From positions 970,471 through 1,034,470 of the forward strand of contig MNCI01002011.1 in the NCBI GenBank assembly GCA_015680685.1: a stretch of DNA of 64,000 nt. The letters run 5' to 3'. Below, one piece after another: positions 21,991 through 33,289 of the stretch. The notes under the pieces were generated by a model, which was not told the origin of the DNA, searched no databases, and saw only the letters and a program-made list of their open reading frames with translations. The stretch's first letter is position 1. Each line of letters starts with the position of its first letter. Source of the stretch: Gnetum montanum (taxonomy: Eukaryota > Streptophyta > Gnetopsida > Gnetales > Gnetaceae). Position numbers and translations under genes: made by a program.

Positions 21991-23624
21991 CAAGTTATAG
22001 CAAAAGAACAAATCCAATGATGAGGAATTGAAAAAGAGCAACTTCTACACAAGTTGTGATGATTGTGAATAAAGTGAAGAGGAAGTAGATGAATCTACCA
22101 AAGATTCTCAACTCATATGCATGGCTCTAATAGAGGAAGATTCACCCCAAACTATTGATGATCTACAAGGTAAAAATGATGAAAGGCATAGTGAATTATG
22201 AGAAGATATTCTCATCCATTATTACTTAATTGAAAAGGTAAAGAAATTTTTGAATAGAAACCTTGATGTAATTCACACTGAGTTAAAAGGAGAAATATCA
22301 GACATAAGAACTAATATTCAATAAATAACCTCTTTTAACAAGGATTGCAAAGATCTTCTAGGAGGAGAAACACATGAAAGTCAGCATAGGAATGAAAATG
22401 AAGAAAAAGTCTAACAAGAGGGTACAAGCTTGAGCACCAGCATAGTTAGGTTTGATAATGTCATTTATAAGGACAATAATTTATTTGTTTGCAAAAATTG
22501 TGGTAGTAAACAAAATCTTGGTTATTCTCATGATGATCAAAATAAGATTAATGCTTGATCTTGTCAAAAAGGTTTTGGTAAGAATATTTTGCAGACAACA
22601 ACAGCTCAGAATAAAAAGAAATAGAGAATTAAAATTTTCTCAAAGACACAAATGATTCAATATATGATCATGAAGAACATCATCAATTAGAATCATCATA
22701 CAAAATATCTAATGTAAGTGAACCAAAAGGTAAGGAGGTACTTCATGATAGAGGACCTCATCTCAGACTTCATTAGTCTTCCTACTCTCTATTACAAGAA
22801 AGGTAAGTCAAGGTAAGTTTCTATCTCCTTGCTTGAAAAATTTTATGAATTATAAATTTTTTTTGATAGATAAAGAATGTTTTCTCTTGATCAACTCTTA
22901 TCAAAGAATTTTTTTTTTGAATAATTTTTTGTAGTATTCTTTATGTGCATATAAGCATGTTTTTCTGAAAGTTTGTGGTGTGGCATTTAAACTAAATTTA
23001 TTGGATACTTACTATGAAAGCATTCATAATGAACTCTAAATTGTTATATTTCTTTTGAATGTTCAAGATTTTAAATTGGTTTCTTTGATAAAAATCATGA
23101 ATCTTTTGTAGAACCATTTTCAGAAGAACTATTAGTACTAATAGGAGAATCTAGTCTCCACACTTGATTTTAACATTGATTTGTAGGGTTGGTTCTTTGA
23201 TGAGAAAAGATTAAGTTGAACCAAAAAGAGCTTTAGAATCTACACTTTTGCAAGGGGAGCCTATACCTAATCATCAATTATGATTCAAGAAGGCACCAGT
23301 ATCAGGGGGTTATTTGATGATTTTTACCAAAAGGAACTATAGTAGAAAAAGTTCATTTCAACTCTCCCTCATTGAAGAATGAGCAAAGGAGAGCCTTTTG
23401 CTGGTAATATTTTATGATTTTTTTAAAAGAAGATCTGTATTAATAAGAGCTCCTAAAACTTCTATGACCTAACTTGAGAGCTCTTTTGGTTCTATTTCTT
23501 TTTAAGTACCTAAGATCCTTAGTGCATATTTATTAAGGAGTACTCACCTTTGATTATCTCAAGTACTCTAATTGGTACTTGAAATAGTGTTCTCAATTTC
23601 TTTTGAGAAAACCTAAAGTATATC
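21991..23624 (+). other. Copia internal sequence, no domain recognised
   Basis: Acidic and Lys-rich short frames (for example EEEVDESTKDSQ near 22,080) suggest continued gag-like coding decay up to about 22,700. Beyond that I recognise no protease, integrase or RT. It ends at the TATAT target site of element 2. Confidence 0.45.
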
Positions 23625-23629
23625 TATAT

Positions 23630-24428
23630 TGATGGGACCCGTGATATCGCGTCTTCCCCTACGATATCGTGTACACGATATCGCAGTGTGTCACCAAATC
23701 TATAAATAAGAGGCAGCTCTCCCTTGTTTCTCACTCTAGGCCTAGACCATAGTGAAACTCTGGCAATTTTACCTCTCTAGAGATAGAATAATTTCCATGT
23801 GCCTGCTGTAGGAGCTCCAAAGTAAACGGATCTTTATTCGAGCAAATATTGTATCTGAACATAAGTTTGTGTATGACAATAAAGACAAACTTCTTGGATA
23901 AACCTTGCAGTGCATGGAATAGGCTAAATAGGATTTTATTTATTGTTATTTATTTTTTATTATTTAAATTATTTAGTAGTTAATTAAACCTCTCTCAACC
24001 CTTCTCCCATAGTTAAGTGCATTCAGTATGACCGCTTCGAGCACGTGCATTACACTTGGTGATCCCAGTAACGAATAGTGTTTGGTAACCAAGGTTGCAT
24101 TGGTTTAGGGTGTGAATGGTAAGTGGGAACGGATGCTGATGCTAGGTTAGTTAAGGCTTAGTTAGTTAGTTAAGTTAGTTAATTAGTCTCTTCACCCTTC
24201 ACCTCATTAGCATAGGAGATAAAACAGAAAAGACATAAAAATCATATACCTTAGACTTACTTAACCATACAACCGTGACAAATACAAGTAAGTCTGGTAA
24301 GACAACGAATGATTAACCTTAAGTGTTCCATAAGGTGTGTAGGCACTTAGTCTGCGGAGTTCGACTGGATCACGTTTGTAATGCTCGTATTCGTATGGTT
24401 GAGTGTAGGGGTACCTCGCCACTCATCA
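23630..24428 (+). repeat. 5' LTR of element 2 (799 bp)
   Basis: Matches 29,581-30,467. It holds three GATATC-centred palindromes near its 5' end against nine in the 3' LTR, which accounts for the 88-bp difference. TATA box TATAAATA at 23,701-23,708. Confidence 0.9.
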
Positions 24429-24429
24429 T

Positions 24430-24447
24430 TGGCACCGTTGCCAGGGA
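24430..24447 (+). promoter_or_regulatory. primer-binding site, tRNA-Asp type
   Basis: TGGCACCGTTGCCAGGGA begins one base after the LTR. It matches the complement of the plant tRNA-Asp(GUC) 3' end with two differences. This primer is characteristic of Athila-group Gypsy elements. Confidence 0.82.
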
Positions 24448-24572
24448 CTAAGTGTTTGTGCGCTAAGTAGAACATAGGAAATTACTCACATCTTTGGGAG
24501 CTTAAACAAACCCTTAGGGTTAATTAAATGAAAAATTATATAATGATTAATTAGCACACCGAATAAGACACA

Positions 24573-26480
24573 ATGTCTTCTTCTTCTTATCATAAGAGCA
24601 CTTCGCCACCTAGGGATCATACAAGAAACAGTTGGTAGTCTAACATGCATAATCAAGAACTGCCAGTTCCTCAACAGTATCAGTTGGTATATACTCATCA
24701 CGATGAGTACATACCCAATTTTACCTTTATCCTCCATCAGGATGAACAACTATGCTGGAGAGATTTGCAAGGTAACATAGTGTTACCTCCAAATCGTGCA
24801 GTCCCTAACATGCTTCTTCGTGCTCTTGCATAGATAGGCATGACAGAATTATATGTTGAATAAATTATAGGTGATTTTGACACAAGGGATTACCATCCCA
24901 CAACTACATAACGTTTAAAGGACACGAGGCAAAAAAGCCACCATACATTGTTGAAGGGCAAAGGGGCCCCGCACATCCTAAGCGAAATTGGAGATGGTGA
25001 ACCACTTATAATGGGTTCTCCATCAAATGATGTTCCCCCTCCTAATGATAGTGAGGAGGTGGGGTATCAGAACCTACGCTCCATGATACACAACCCTAGT
25101 TCTGATCCCCCGTGAATGCCAACTGTTCACTGAGGGAACAAAAACACATGACAAGGATGAGCATTTGGATTGTCATCACAATCGGGGTCGTAGTCATTGA
25201 AGAGAAGGTAAGAAACATCATCATGGCGATGGTTCTCCTTCTTCTTCCTCTTCATCACATCATTCACCCTCTCCTTCCACATCAGGGCGTAGTCACCAAG
25301 AGCATAATGGTGAGGATAAGGGTAAGCAAGATGAGAGACATCGACGATAGAGTTGAAAGGGAGGACGAGGGAAATCTAGAGAGTCTAGGCATGGTAGAAG
25401 GGAAAGTAGGGAATCACGTAGGCATCATAGATGTCATGAGAGAGATGACCATGATGAACCCCTACTTGCCACCCGAAGTATGCTAGATATTACGGAGGTA
25501 GTTAGAATACCTACAAGGCATCAAAAAGATAGACGAATCAAGAGATTAGATATGAATAATATCCCATGATTTGAAGGGGGATACAACCCTAATCCGAAAT
25601 ATCATTTACAAGCATTCCATGATTCCTATGCCTTGCAAAACATAGAAAACAAGTGGCAGAAATTAAAGTTGTTTCCTAGGACACTCATAAAAGAAGCAAA
25701 GAGTTTGTACCAGTCCTTAGAATCGGAAACCATTAGGAGGTGGAGTACGATGNTAGATGAGTATAACTGTGATCCTTCCCTCCGGAAGAGGGGAGTAAGA
25801 TTCTGCGATGAAGAGGATGAGTCACCACTTGAAGAGTTGGTGAATAGAAAAACCTTACCGCTTCAAAAGTTAACAATGAAAGTGTTAGCTAAGGTAGATG
25901 AAATATGGAGCCCCTTAGATAGTAAAATTGAAACTGTCATAAAGATTATAGAGGAGTCTAAGGTGGAACAAAGTAGTGACCATGACAAGAAAAAGTAGAG
26001 AGATTCAAGCCATGCACGTGACAAGGGTAAGGAAAAAATGAATATTGTTGATGAAGTTATGGATTCGGATATAGAAAATGATGGTGGATGTGAGATCTAA
26101 CAATATGACCATCCTAAGGGATGTTGCCCAATAATCTCACATCTACAAGAGTCTGGGGTGTATGCACTCAACCCAAGACTTAACAGACGGCAGGCACCCC
26201 GAAGGTTACCTTATCCCCAAGGTAACCCAAGGTAGTTCCACCAACCGTTAACATATTATCCAAGTGGATGCCACCACAACCTATCAGGAAACACCAGCAG
26301 TGGCACCACAGTCATGGGGGATGCCATCGTCTGGGCAAAAATACCCTTACCGGCAACTAGACCCATATGGATACTACGTGCAGCAGCCAGTTTTTCCAAG
26401 TGACTCCATGGGTTACACAACTCCACAATGTCACTACCCAGTTTGGGAATATTATCAGACTCCCTATTCAGAAAAGGAAC
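24573..26480 (+). pseudogene. gag: gag of element 2
   Basis: From ATG 24,573 the frame reads through TAG (24,636, 24,831) and TAA codons with QQYQLVYTHHDEYIPNFTFI and LPPNRAVPNMLLRALA. Then comes a His/Arg/Ser-rich, RS-like basic stretch (about 25,150-25,450) in a shifted frame, then RSMLDITEVVRIPTRHQKD and RIKRLDMNNIP. The gag core is LQAFHDSYALQNIENKWQKL and KLFPRTLIKEAKSLYQSL. A coiled stretch (KTLPLQKLTMKVLAKVDEIW) and an unusual CEI...YDHPKGCCPI motif follow. Element 3 has every one of these blocks in the same order. An unresolved base (N) lies at 25,752. Confidence 0.78.
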
Positions 26481-27215
26481 ACTCCACATGTATACCATCC
26501 TCCAAATCCATCTGCACCTCTCACGCCGGTAGCTCCACCACCAACCGCTCCAACAATGCCAAGGGTATTTCCCACTCAACCGCAGCAACCTAATGCTACC
26601 AGAACTGTAAACCTTCAACTCGCTGCTAATTCTGACAACTGCAAGAAGAGAAGACCTTTCTTCAAAACCAAAATCCCAAACAAGCTCTCACAACCACAAG
26701 CTGTTGAGTCCGTGTATGCTCCTCCAACACATAAGGCTTTGGAGCTCCCTTCAAACCAACAACAGAGCTTAACGCATACGGTTATGTTAACACATACTGT
26801 TCCTGACTGGATCAAGGTAGGCCACCTTCCCAGAAAACTCTCTGACCTTGGAAGTCCCTTATTCTACCTCCAAGTCACTAGGAACAAACCTCATAAGGCT
26901 CTTCTTGACTCAAGTTCCGGAGTCAACTTGATCTCACGAGAAATGTATAAAGCCTGGAACCTACCTCCACTTAAGAAGAGCAATATTCAACTAGAGCTGG
27001 CTAACCAGTCCATCACCATTCCCTTAGGATTGGTGGAGGACATCGTTACCACTATGTGTGGTTGGTCATACCCAACTGATTTCCTGGTGATAGAAGTTAA
27101 CAGTAACAAAGGGGACTTCCCAATTATAATGGGAAGGGCATGGCCAAGTACAATAGATGCATGTCTAGGAATCTGTGATCTTTCCTTGGAAATATCTAAC
27201 GTAAACACTTATTGA
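26367..27215 (+). pseudogene. retropepsin-like protease of element 2
   Basis: Open 282-codon frame; the first ~40 codons are out of frame with gag. A Pro-rich linker is followed by LSDLGSPLFYLQVTRNKPHK, ALLDSSSGVNLISREMYKAW (catalytic-loop position D-S-S, not the usual D-[ST]-G), IQLELANQSITIPLGLVEDI, and DFPIIMGRAWPSTIDACLGI (the ILG-type flap-side motif). The 'L-A-[DN]-x-S-x-x-x-P-x-G-[IL]-x-E-D' pattern is typical of Athila proteases. The altered loop suggests it is inactive. Confidence 0.8.
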
Positions 27216-27546
27216 AATATTAATAAGGAAAATGTTCCATGCATCACATATAGTGACTCATCGGGTGATGACATGGAGGAATGCTTAGCATCTCCTACAT
27301 GCAACTGGTATGCCCTAGAAACTCTAATACAATGGTGCCTGTATGTAGCAACCACACAACAAGTGGACACCCTATGGTTGATACCTAATCGAAAGAGCAA
27401 CCCACCAACATGCATGAAACAAATTGGGGGAACAACTCATGTCCACAACGATGGCATAGATACATTGGAGTATGAGCGTCACCGACTTCCACCCCTTACC
27501 TGAAAACATCAATTGGGAGAAGTTGGACACTTCTAAGAAACTCAAA

Positions 27547-27550
27547 TAGG
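27547..27550. other. pol-deletion junction with TAGG microhomology
   Basis: Left of the junction the sequence follows element 3 up to TTTAAATAGG (46,825-46,834). Right of it the sequence follows element 3 from TAGGCACACTCAATATTTTG (49,655 on). TAGG is shared by both edges. The missing interval in element 3 coordinates is 46,835-49,658 (2,824 bp) and covers RT, RNase H and integrase. Confidence 0.75.
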
Positions 27551-27636
27551 CATTCATTATTTTAGATCTCTCCCTTTCCATTCAGTCATGGGGGAGATGG
27601 ACACCTATGCTAATCATTTGGGGTTCTCAGTTCTTT

Positions 27637-27750
27637 TAAGTTTTTGTTTTACACATTTTTGTTTCACACGTTTTTGTTTTACACATTTTTGTTTTACACG
27701 TTTTTGTTTTACATGTTTTTGTTTTACATATTTTTGTTTTACAAATTTCT
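27637..27750. repeat. 15-bp minisatellite TTTTTGTTTTACACA
   Basis: About seven copies of TTTTTGTTTTACACA / TTTTTGTTTTACACG in tandem. The Phe-Cys-rich frame across it (FCFTHFCFTRFCFT) is a repeat translation, not a protein. Confidence 0.9.
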
Positions 27751-27795
27751 TTAACTTTCCTTTTTTTTTACAACATCATTCATACTTTTTCATTT

Positions 27796-27800
<5 letters not shown>

Positions 27801-27833
<33 letters not shown>
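27801..27833. repeat. (GT)16 microsatellite
   Basis: Uninterrupted GT dinucleotides over 33 bases inside the 3' region of element 2. Confidence 0.98.
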
Positions 27834-27834
<1 letters not shown>

Positions 27835-29570
27835 CTTATCCATTTGTTAAGTTTGTCATCAATAAGTGTTCTTAATGATGGTATGGATTGTGTTTCTATT
27901 GATTGCTAATGTTTGGGTTTTACCTTTAAGTTATGATGTTGATACTAAGGTATGGTTCTTTTGATATGACAGGCAATGAGTTCACTTTATCCATACATCC
28001 ACAAAATTCTATGGTCTCTCTCGGCTTGGAAATGTATAGTCCCTTTCTAAATAAGAACTATAATGAATCAGTGACTAGGCATTTCTCAAACTAAGGAAGG
28101 ACTCAAGGATTGAAAAGGGTGTGACTTCAAGGGAACTTGATGCATTTGTGTTGGCCATTCTCTTGGGTGCTTAGATTTTTTCTTCTTGAGTTCTCTTACC
28201 GTTTCGATGTTACCCAATTGTTGGGAAGCTGAGCAAATAAAAATAAAAAAGTCTTTGCATGGTGTGGTTCACATGCATAAACACATAAAATAGAAAAAAA
28301 ATAGTGAGAATTCAAAGCACACCCCTTAGATGAAATAATCATTTGGGCTATAAGCACTGGTTATGGAACTAAAATAAAAATGTTCCCTCTAACTAAGTCC
28401 CTTCTCGCTTCCCATTCTCTTCTCCTTCGTTTCATCAGAATGGTAGTGACTTTTTTGTGGAGAAATTCTTGTTACTTCAAGAGGATGGATTGGTCGAATG
28501 CATTAATGCGAAGTCACTGGAAGTGGTTTGTTTAAGGCCAAACTTGGAATGGGATCTACTAAGTCACATTAATCATGAAATACACAAGGGGCTGTACACC
28601 ACCTTGTTCTTGGGATTTCATTCCATTGTCTTCTCTCCATCATTCTCTCCATTATTCACCACATTGCCAGTTGTATCATTAGTGTATATTTTGGTTGATG
28701 AATTGTTTAATTTTTGGTAAATTCTTGCGGTTAAGACTTTAACTTTTGTTCCAAATGACATTCCCAAAGCCTACGGACTCTTCAAATGTGGGTTTGTCAG
28801 GGCATTAAAGGCATGAGCCTGCTTTGGGGAGGATCCACTGACATTCCTATTTGGTGTACCAGTTAAATTCTTTCCCTTAACATTTTTGCAATCAACTTTA
28901 TTTTGTTCATACCATCTTGACATCCATTTCATTGACGTTATAGTTGTCTCTTTTTCTCCATCTTTCTTATTCTTTATTCTTTCTCCATTCTATCACTACC
29001 GGAGGTTTGCTCTTAGTTATGGGGGTCTGGACCCAAATTTTTTTGATTTTCTCCTAACCCCTACACCTTTGGTAGTCACCACTATGATATCTCTAGATAC
29101 GTATCAGCCATACCACAACTCAGCCAATGGACCTTTCATTGAAGCAAGGTATCAATTGCATTATGATTCATTTACCCTTGCTAATATAAAGATTGTGTTG
29201 TGTGTGCAGATGGCAATCATACAACAATGGATTGGATCTAGAGGAAATACTTGGAATGGATCGGCACTGAAACAGCTATGCAAAGAATGAGATGGATGGT
29301 GTGCTTATGGATAGACAATGAAAGGCGAAATCTTGGCATTAGCAGTAGCAAAAATTCTTTCTCTCTCTCTCTTTCTCTCAACTACCAAATGAGGCCTGAT
29401 GTCAAATATATGAAGTGTTCACTCTTGTTATCGTGAACACCAGTTTTGTCTTGTCTTGTAATGATGATCCGATCACATATCATCCCATTCACCATTAGTT
29501 CCATTTGAGTCAATAATTCCATACAGTCCCAATATTTTGTAAGGAACTCAAGGACGAGTTTTTATTCAGT

Positions 29571-29580
29571 CATGGGGGTA
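29571..29580 (+). promoter_or_regulatory. polypurine tract of element 2
   Basis: CATGGGGGTA directly before the 3' LTR. On minus, GTGGGGGTA precedes the related LTR ending at 63,544. Confidence 0.7.
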
Positions 29581-30467
29581 TGATGGGACACGATATCGTA
29601 TGCACCGCGATATTGCATCCACCGTGATATCACATCCCCCGCAATATCGCATACGCGATATCGCGTTAGCCGCGATATCACATCCCCCGCGATATCGCGT
29701 CTTCCCCTGCGATATTGCGTATGCGATATCGCAGTGCGTCCCCAAATCTATAAATAAGAGGTGACTCTCCCTTGTTTCTCACTCTAGGCCTAGACCATAG
29801 TGAAACTCTAGCAGTTTTACCTCTCCAGAGATAGAATAATTTCCATGTGCCCATAGTAGGAGCTCCAAAGTGAACAGATCTTTATTCGAGCAAATATTGT
29901 ACCTAAACACAAGTTTGTGTACAGCAATAAAGATGAACTTCTTGGATAAACCTTGTAGTTCATGGAATATGCTAAATAGGATTTTATTTACTTTTATTTA
30001 TTATTTATTATTTAAATGCTTTATTAGTTAATTAAACCTCTCTCAACCCTTCTCCCATAGTTAAGTGCATTTAGTACGACCGCTTTGAGCATGTGCGTTA
30101 TGCTTGTTGATCCCAGTAACGAATAGCATTTGGTAACCAAGGTTGCATTGGTTCAAGGTGTGAACGGTCAGTGGGAACAGATGCTGATGCTAGGTTAGTT
30201 AAGGCTTAGTTAGTTAGTTAATTAGTCTCTTCACCCTTCACCTCATTAGCATAGGAGATAAAATAGAAAAGACATAAAAATCATATACCTTAGACTTACT
30301 TAACCATACAACCGTAACAAATACAAGTAAGCCTGGGAAGACAACGAATGATTAACCTTAAGTGTTCCATAAGGCATGTAGGCACTTAGTCTGCGGAGTT
30401 CGACCGTATCACGCATGTAACGCTCGTATTTGTATGGTTGAGTGTAGGGGTACCTCGCCACTCATCA
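29581..30467 (+). repeat. 3' LTR of element 2 (887 bp)
   Basis: Starts TGATGGGACACGATATCG, ends CCACTCATCA. Nine GATATC / AATATC / GATATT palindromic units lie at 29,590-29,735, then TATA at 29,749-29,756. Confidence 0.9.
29590..29735. repeat. U3 array of GCGATATCGC palindromes, nine units
   Basis: Units spaced 15-18 bp, each centred on GATATC or a one-base variant, many extended to CGCGATATCGCG and separated by CATCCCC-type spacers. The 5' LTR of the same element has three units, the solo LTR at 54,915 five, and the minus LTR at 63,4xx four. Confidence 0.9.
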
Positions 30468-30472
30468 TATAT

Positions 30473-31218
30473 AGATAGATATTTTTTGTGGACAAGTAAA
30501 TGTTTGGTTGTGGTTTCTTTTTTATACATTTAGGGTGTTAGAATGTGTTGCTTTATCTAGTATCATGTTTTTACCTTCTTGTATTAAGAAAGACTATCTT
30601 GCGTTAATATGTGGTGTTAGCTCCATTAATAAGCACTTATAAGAGGATATTTTTTGTACTGTTAGATTATTTAGTTTTCTAAATGTATGTGCACAATGTG
30701 ATTACCTTTTTATATATGTATGGTTGTATGTTCTTATGGAAAAATCATCTTTTCTAAAAGGCCTTAAGCTAAACCTTCTCATATATTGTAATATGCATAG
30801 TTTCAATTTGGAGTTTCTATTTAATTGATTGCTCAAAAGGCTTCTTGGTTTTGAGATAAGATATTTATTGAACATCCTAGACCTGTTGTGAATCTTGAGG
30901 TGAACAAATAAAGGGCTACTTGTGATATAGAAAATTTTACTTTATTAAACCTATGGAATGTCTAAATGTTGAATCATTTTTTCAAATGTTTGAACCAATT
31001 AACTTTGCTACAGATCCTTTCATAAGGAGTGAGTCACATGCAATGGCTTTCTATATGTTTTTGTTCAAAAATGATATATCCTTAGTAACAAAATTTTCAT
31101 CCTTTTTCTTCATGTCCAAAAAGGTGGGGAAGTGCTTAGTAGCCATATTGTGATTATTATATTGAGCTTATGCTAACCCATTTTCTTAAGTTTTGGACAT
31201 TACCAAAAAGTGGCAGAT
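30473..31218 (+). other. 3' internal part of Copia element
   Basis: This joins 23,624 across element 2. No conserved pol motif recognised. A 66-codon open frame at 30,953-31,153 is of ordinary composition. It ends in the polypurine tract before the right LTR. Confidence 0.5.
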
Positions 31219-32340
31219 TGTTGACCTTTTGGTATGTCAAAACATTAAGAAAAATGGAGAACAATGTTGTTTGTGTCGTTGTTGTGTTTGTAGCCCAAGA
31301 ACTTGGATTTGGAAAAAAAGAGATCTCAAGGACAACTGTAAGAAAGTAAGTAGAAATTAAAAAAGAGTGGACAAGGAATAAATATTTCAAAGTGTAGAGG
31401 AAACTCAAGAAAGACGTCTCCAAGAAACAACAGACATCTTGGCTGAAGTGAAGAAAAATTAGTAAAGACGTCTCCCTGATGTCAAAGACGTCTTGAAAAA
31501 ATGGAAGGTTGCTTAGATGAAGATGTATCTAAAGAATAACAAATGTCTTTCTAGTTAAAAATATGTCTTCATGAATATTTCTCTGCAAATATGTCTTTCT
31601 AGTTGAGAAGACATCTCTCCCGAATGAAGGTTTGATGCAAAAGGATGTCTTAGCCTCGAAAAAGACATCTCCAATGACTGTTACATAGTCGTTGCATAAA
31701 TTGTAAGGTGATTTTGAAAACACATTGACTATAATAAGACTTGATTCCATTGGGAAATGTGCAAGCATTATATACTATCAAGTGTCATTGTCAAGCAATC
31801 ATTGTTTTCATCATTCTTTTATTATTGCTCCTCATTGTACTATCATTTGTCTATTGTAATTGGTCAAAGTGAGTTGTACCTCAAAGTACAAGGATCAACA
31901 AACTTAGTTACTTTCATTCCTTATAAGTGTTGTTCTCTTTTGTTGCCCTGCAAGGTTGATGTGCTTCTCACGGGAAGGCATCTTGCTTGAGCTTGTCAGG
32001 ATCTTATGGGATTGAGTGTTGGTGTACCACCACAACACTCTAGAGTGGAGCTCAAGTTGTAAAGGTTGTGGGATCCTAGAAATCACATTCTAAGCTTGTT
32101 AGAACCTTGCAGGGTTGAGTGGATTCATTATGTCAAATCACTCTAGAGTGGATCTTAGAGCTTATACAAGGTTTGCTACCCTTCAAACCACATTTTGAGA
32201 GCAACAAAGTCTAGAGGTGTGCTACTGAACTACCCTCTAAGTATGGACTAACCAGGTTGGAAAACCATGTTAATTTTTGTGTGTTCTTTGTTTCAAAGAA
32301 TTTTTAATTTGACCCCCCTTTACAAGTTGAACAATTCTTA
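31219..32340 (+). repeat. 3' LTR of Copia element (1,122 bp)
   Basis: Starts TGTTGACCTTTTGGTATG. Exact AGACGTCT palindromes at 31,412-31,419, 31,466-31,473 and 31,486-31,493, plus several GACATC / GATGTC variants that continue to about 31,670. Confidence 0.8.
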
Positions 32341-32885
32341 AAGAAAAATCCTCTAAAGCAGTCTTGAGGATTTGCAAGACCATGGTTTGTATCTTCAGGG
32401 AATACAATAGCTGAGAAATGCAATATCTCTTAAGAGGACATGCAACAAAATCCTATGCATATTTACCAATTAGTCAAGCAAAGGTTTTAACACAAATATG
32501 AACTAATATAAAAGGAAAGAAGAAATTTTATTTACACCACATTAGATCTAATAAATTAGATGAAGAATCTCACTATCCCTGAATTACTATTCTCATCACA
32601 TATCAGAATGCTATCAAAAAGCTTTACTTAAGTTCTTCTCATCATCTTAGAATTGAAAGTGGACAACTCCACAGGGAAGAACACATTTGTAGGTTGTGTA
32701 GATTTGGAGTCCTTAAATATGAGTTACATGTATTTCTTTATTGTCTTATGACTACCCATTTGAGACAAAATTATATGTTACAACAAAAAGATTTTATAAT
32801 TTTTTTAGTGCTCCTATTAGTGCTTAGTCAATTTGTAGAGTCTATCTTTATTTTTCATGAAAATGTACTATCTATCCAATAGATC
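32341..32885 (+). pseudogene. C-terminal part of the animal-like LINE
   Basis: In frame from about 32,620: SSSHHLRIESGQLHREEHIC, then RLCRFGVLKYELHVFLYCLM, then THLRQNY. This is the 'H-x-L-x-I-E-x-G ... C-x-x-C ... E-x-H-x-x-x-x-C ... L-R' terminal domain found after RT in many animal non-LTR elements. It lies immediately right of the Copia 3' LTR and restores the order of domains left at 19,910. The RT palm that should lie between is not recognisable. Confidence 0.6.
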
Positions 32886-33039
32886 CATGGATCGTTGAAC
32901 ATAATAAAGGTTCATTTTATAATTCAATTACTACACATTGCAAATGATATACTTTTTGTGGTTATGGTCATGGAAAGCCCTGATGAGTCAACCTATCAAT
33001 AAAAACATCTAGTACAACATGTGTATGTAGTAGAGATGA

Positions 33040-33245
33040 GGTATGTTAAGGTAGATAGTGGACGTGAATAGAAAATATTAAATCAACCACTTTATTAGTA
33101 GAGTAAGTTTGAGAGTAGCTTCCATAGATGAGAAGATTAAGGAAAGTCATCTAAAATGGTTTGGTCATATGTTAAGAAGATCATAAAATGCATGTAATTA
33201 AAGATGTTGGTGCACCATGGGAACCATACTAGAACCAAGTAAATA
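33040..33245 (+). pseudogene. RTE-type LINE C-terminal fragment
   Basis: Frame 33,094-33,186 reads ISRVSLRVASIDEKIKESHL then KWFGHMLRRS and a stop. This matches the 'D-E-K-[IM]-[KR]-E-x-x-L-[KR]-W-[FY]-G-H' ending of plant RTE elements. A short scrap with no upstream RT seen. Confidence 0.65.
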
Positions 33246-33289
33246 ATGTCTCACTCATAGAATTCGACTTTTATATTTTATTATTATGT

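Larger units (their letters stand above)
27551..29580 (+). other. 3' internal region of element 2, non-coding
   Basis: About 2 kb between pol remnant and 3' LTR, matched in element 3 from 49,659 and partly in reverse at 63,545-64,000. It contains a 15-bp minisatellite, a GT run and a CT run. Athila elements often carry an env-like ORF here, but I cannot recognise one. Confidence 0.6.
23630..30467 (+). mobile_element. element 2: Athila-like Gypsy element lacking pol
   Basis: LTRs 23,630-24,428 and 29,581-30,467 start TGATGGGAC and end CACTCATCA. TSD TATAT lies at 23,625-23,629 and 30,468-30,472. The primer site is the tRNA-Asp type. Internal region: gag (24,573 on), protease (to 27,215), then a junction at 27,547-27,550 where element 3 has 2.8 kb of RT-RNase H-integrase, then a 2-kb non-coding 3' region. 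Non-autonomous by deletion. Confidence 0.9.
19911..32340 (+). mobile_element. Copia-type LTR retrotransposon, interrupted by element 2
   Basis: LTRs at 19,911-21,042 and 31,219-32,340 start T(A/G)TTGACCTTTTGGTATG and align over their length. The left LTR is followed by TGGTATCAGAGCC, complementary to the initiator tRNA-Met 3' end, the usual Copia primer. A gag with a zinc knuckle follows. The right LTR is preceded by AAAAAGTGGCAGAT, a typical Copia polypurine tract. Element 2 (23,630-30,467) lies inside with its own TSD. Protease, integrase and RT were not recognised in the remaining 3.3 kb, so it is probably a deleted or non-autonomous copy. TSD not clear. Confidence 0.8.

Noticed and set aside
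26256-26618. 120-codon minus-strand frame with many Trp and Arg
   Set aside because: Antisense of the gag-protease linker of element 2.
27588-27875. Phe/Cys/Val-rich 95-codon frame that looks like a membrane protein
   Set aside because: Product of the 15-bp minisatellite plus the GT microsatellite.
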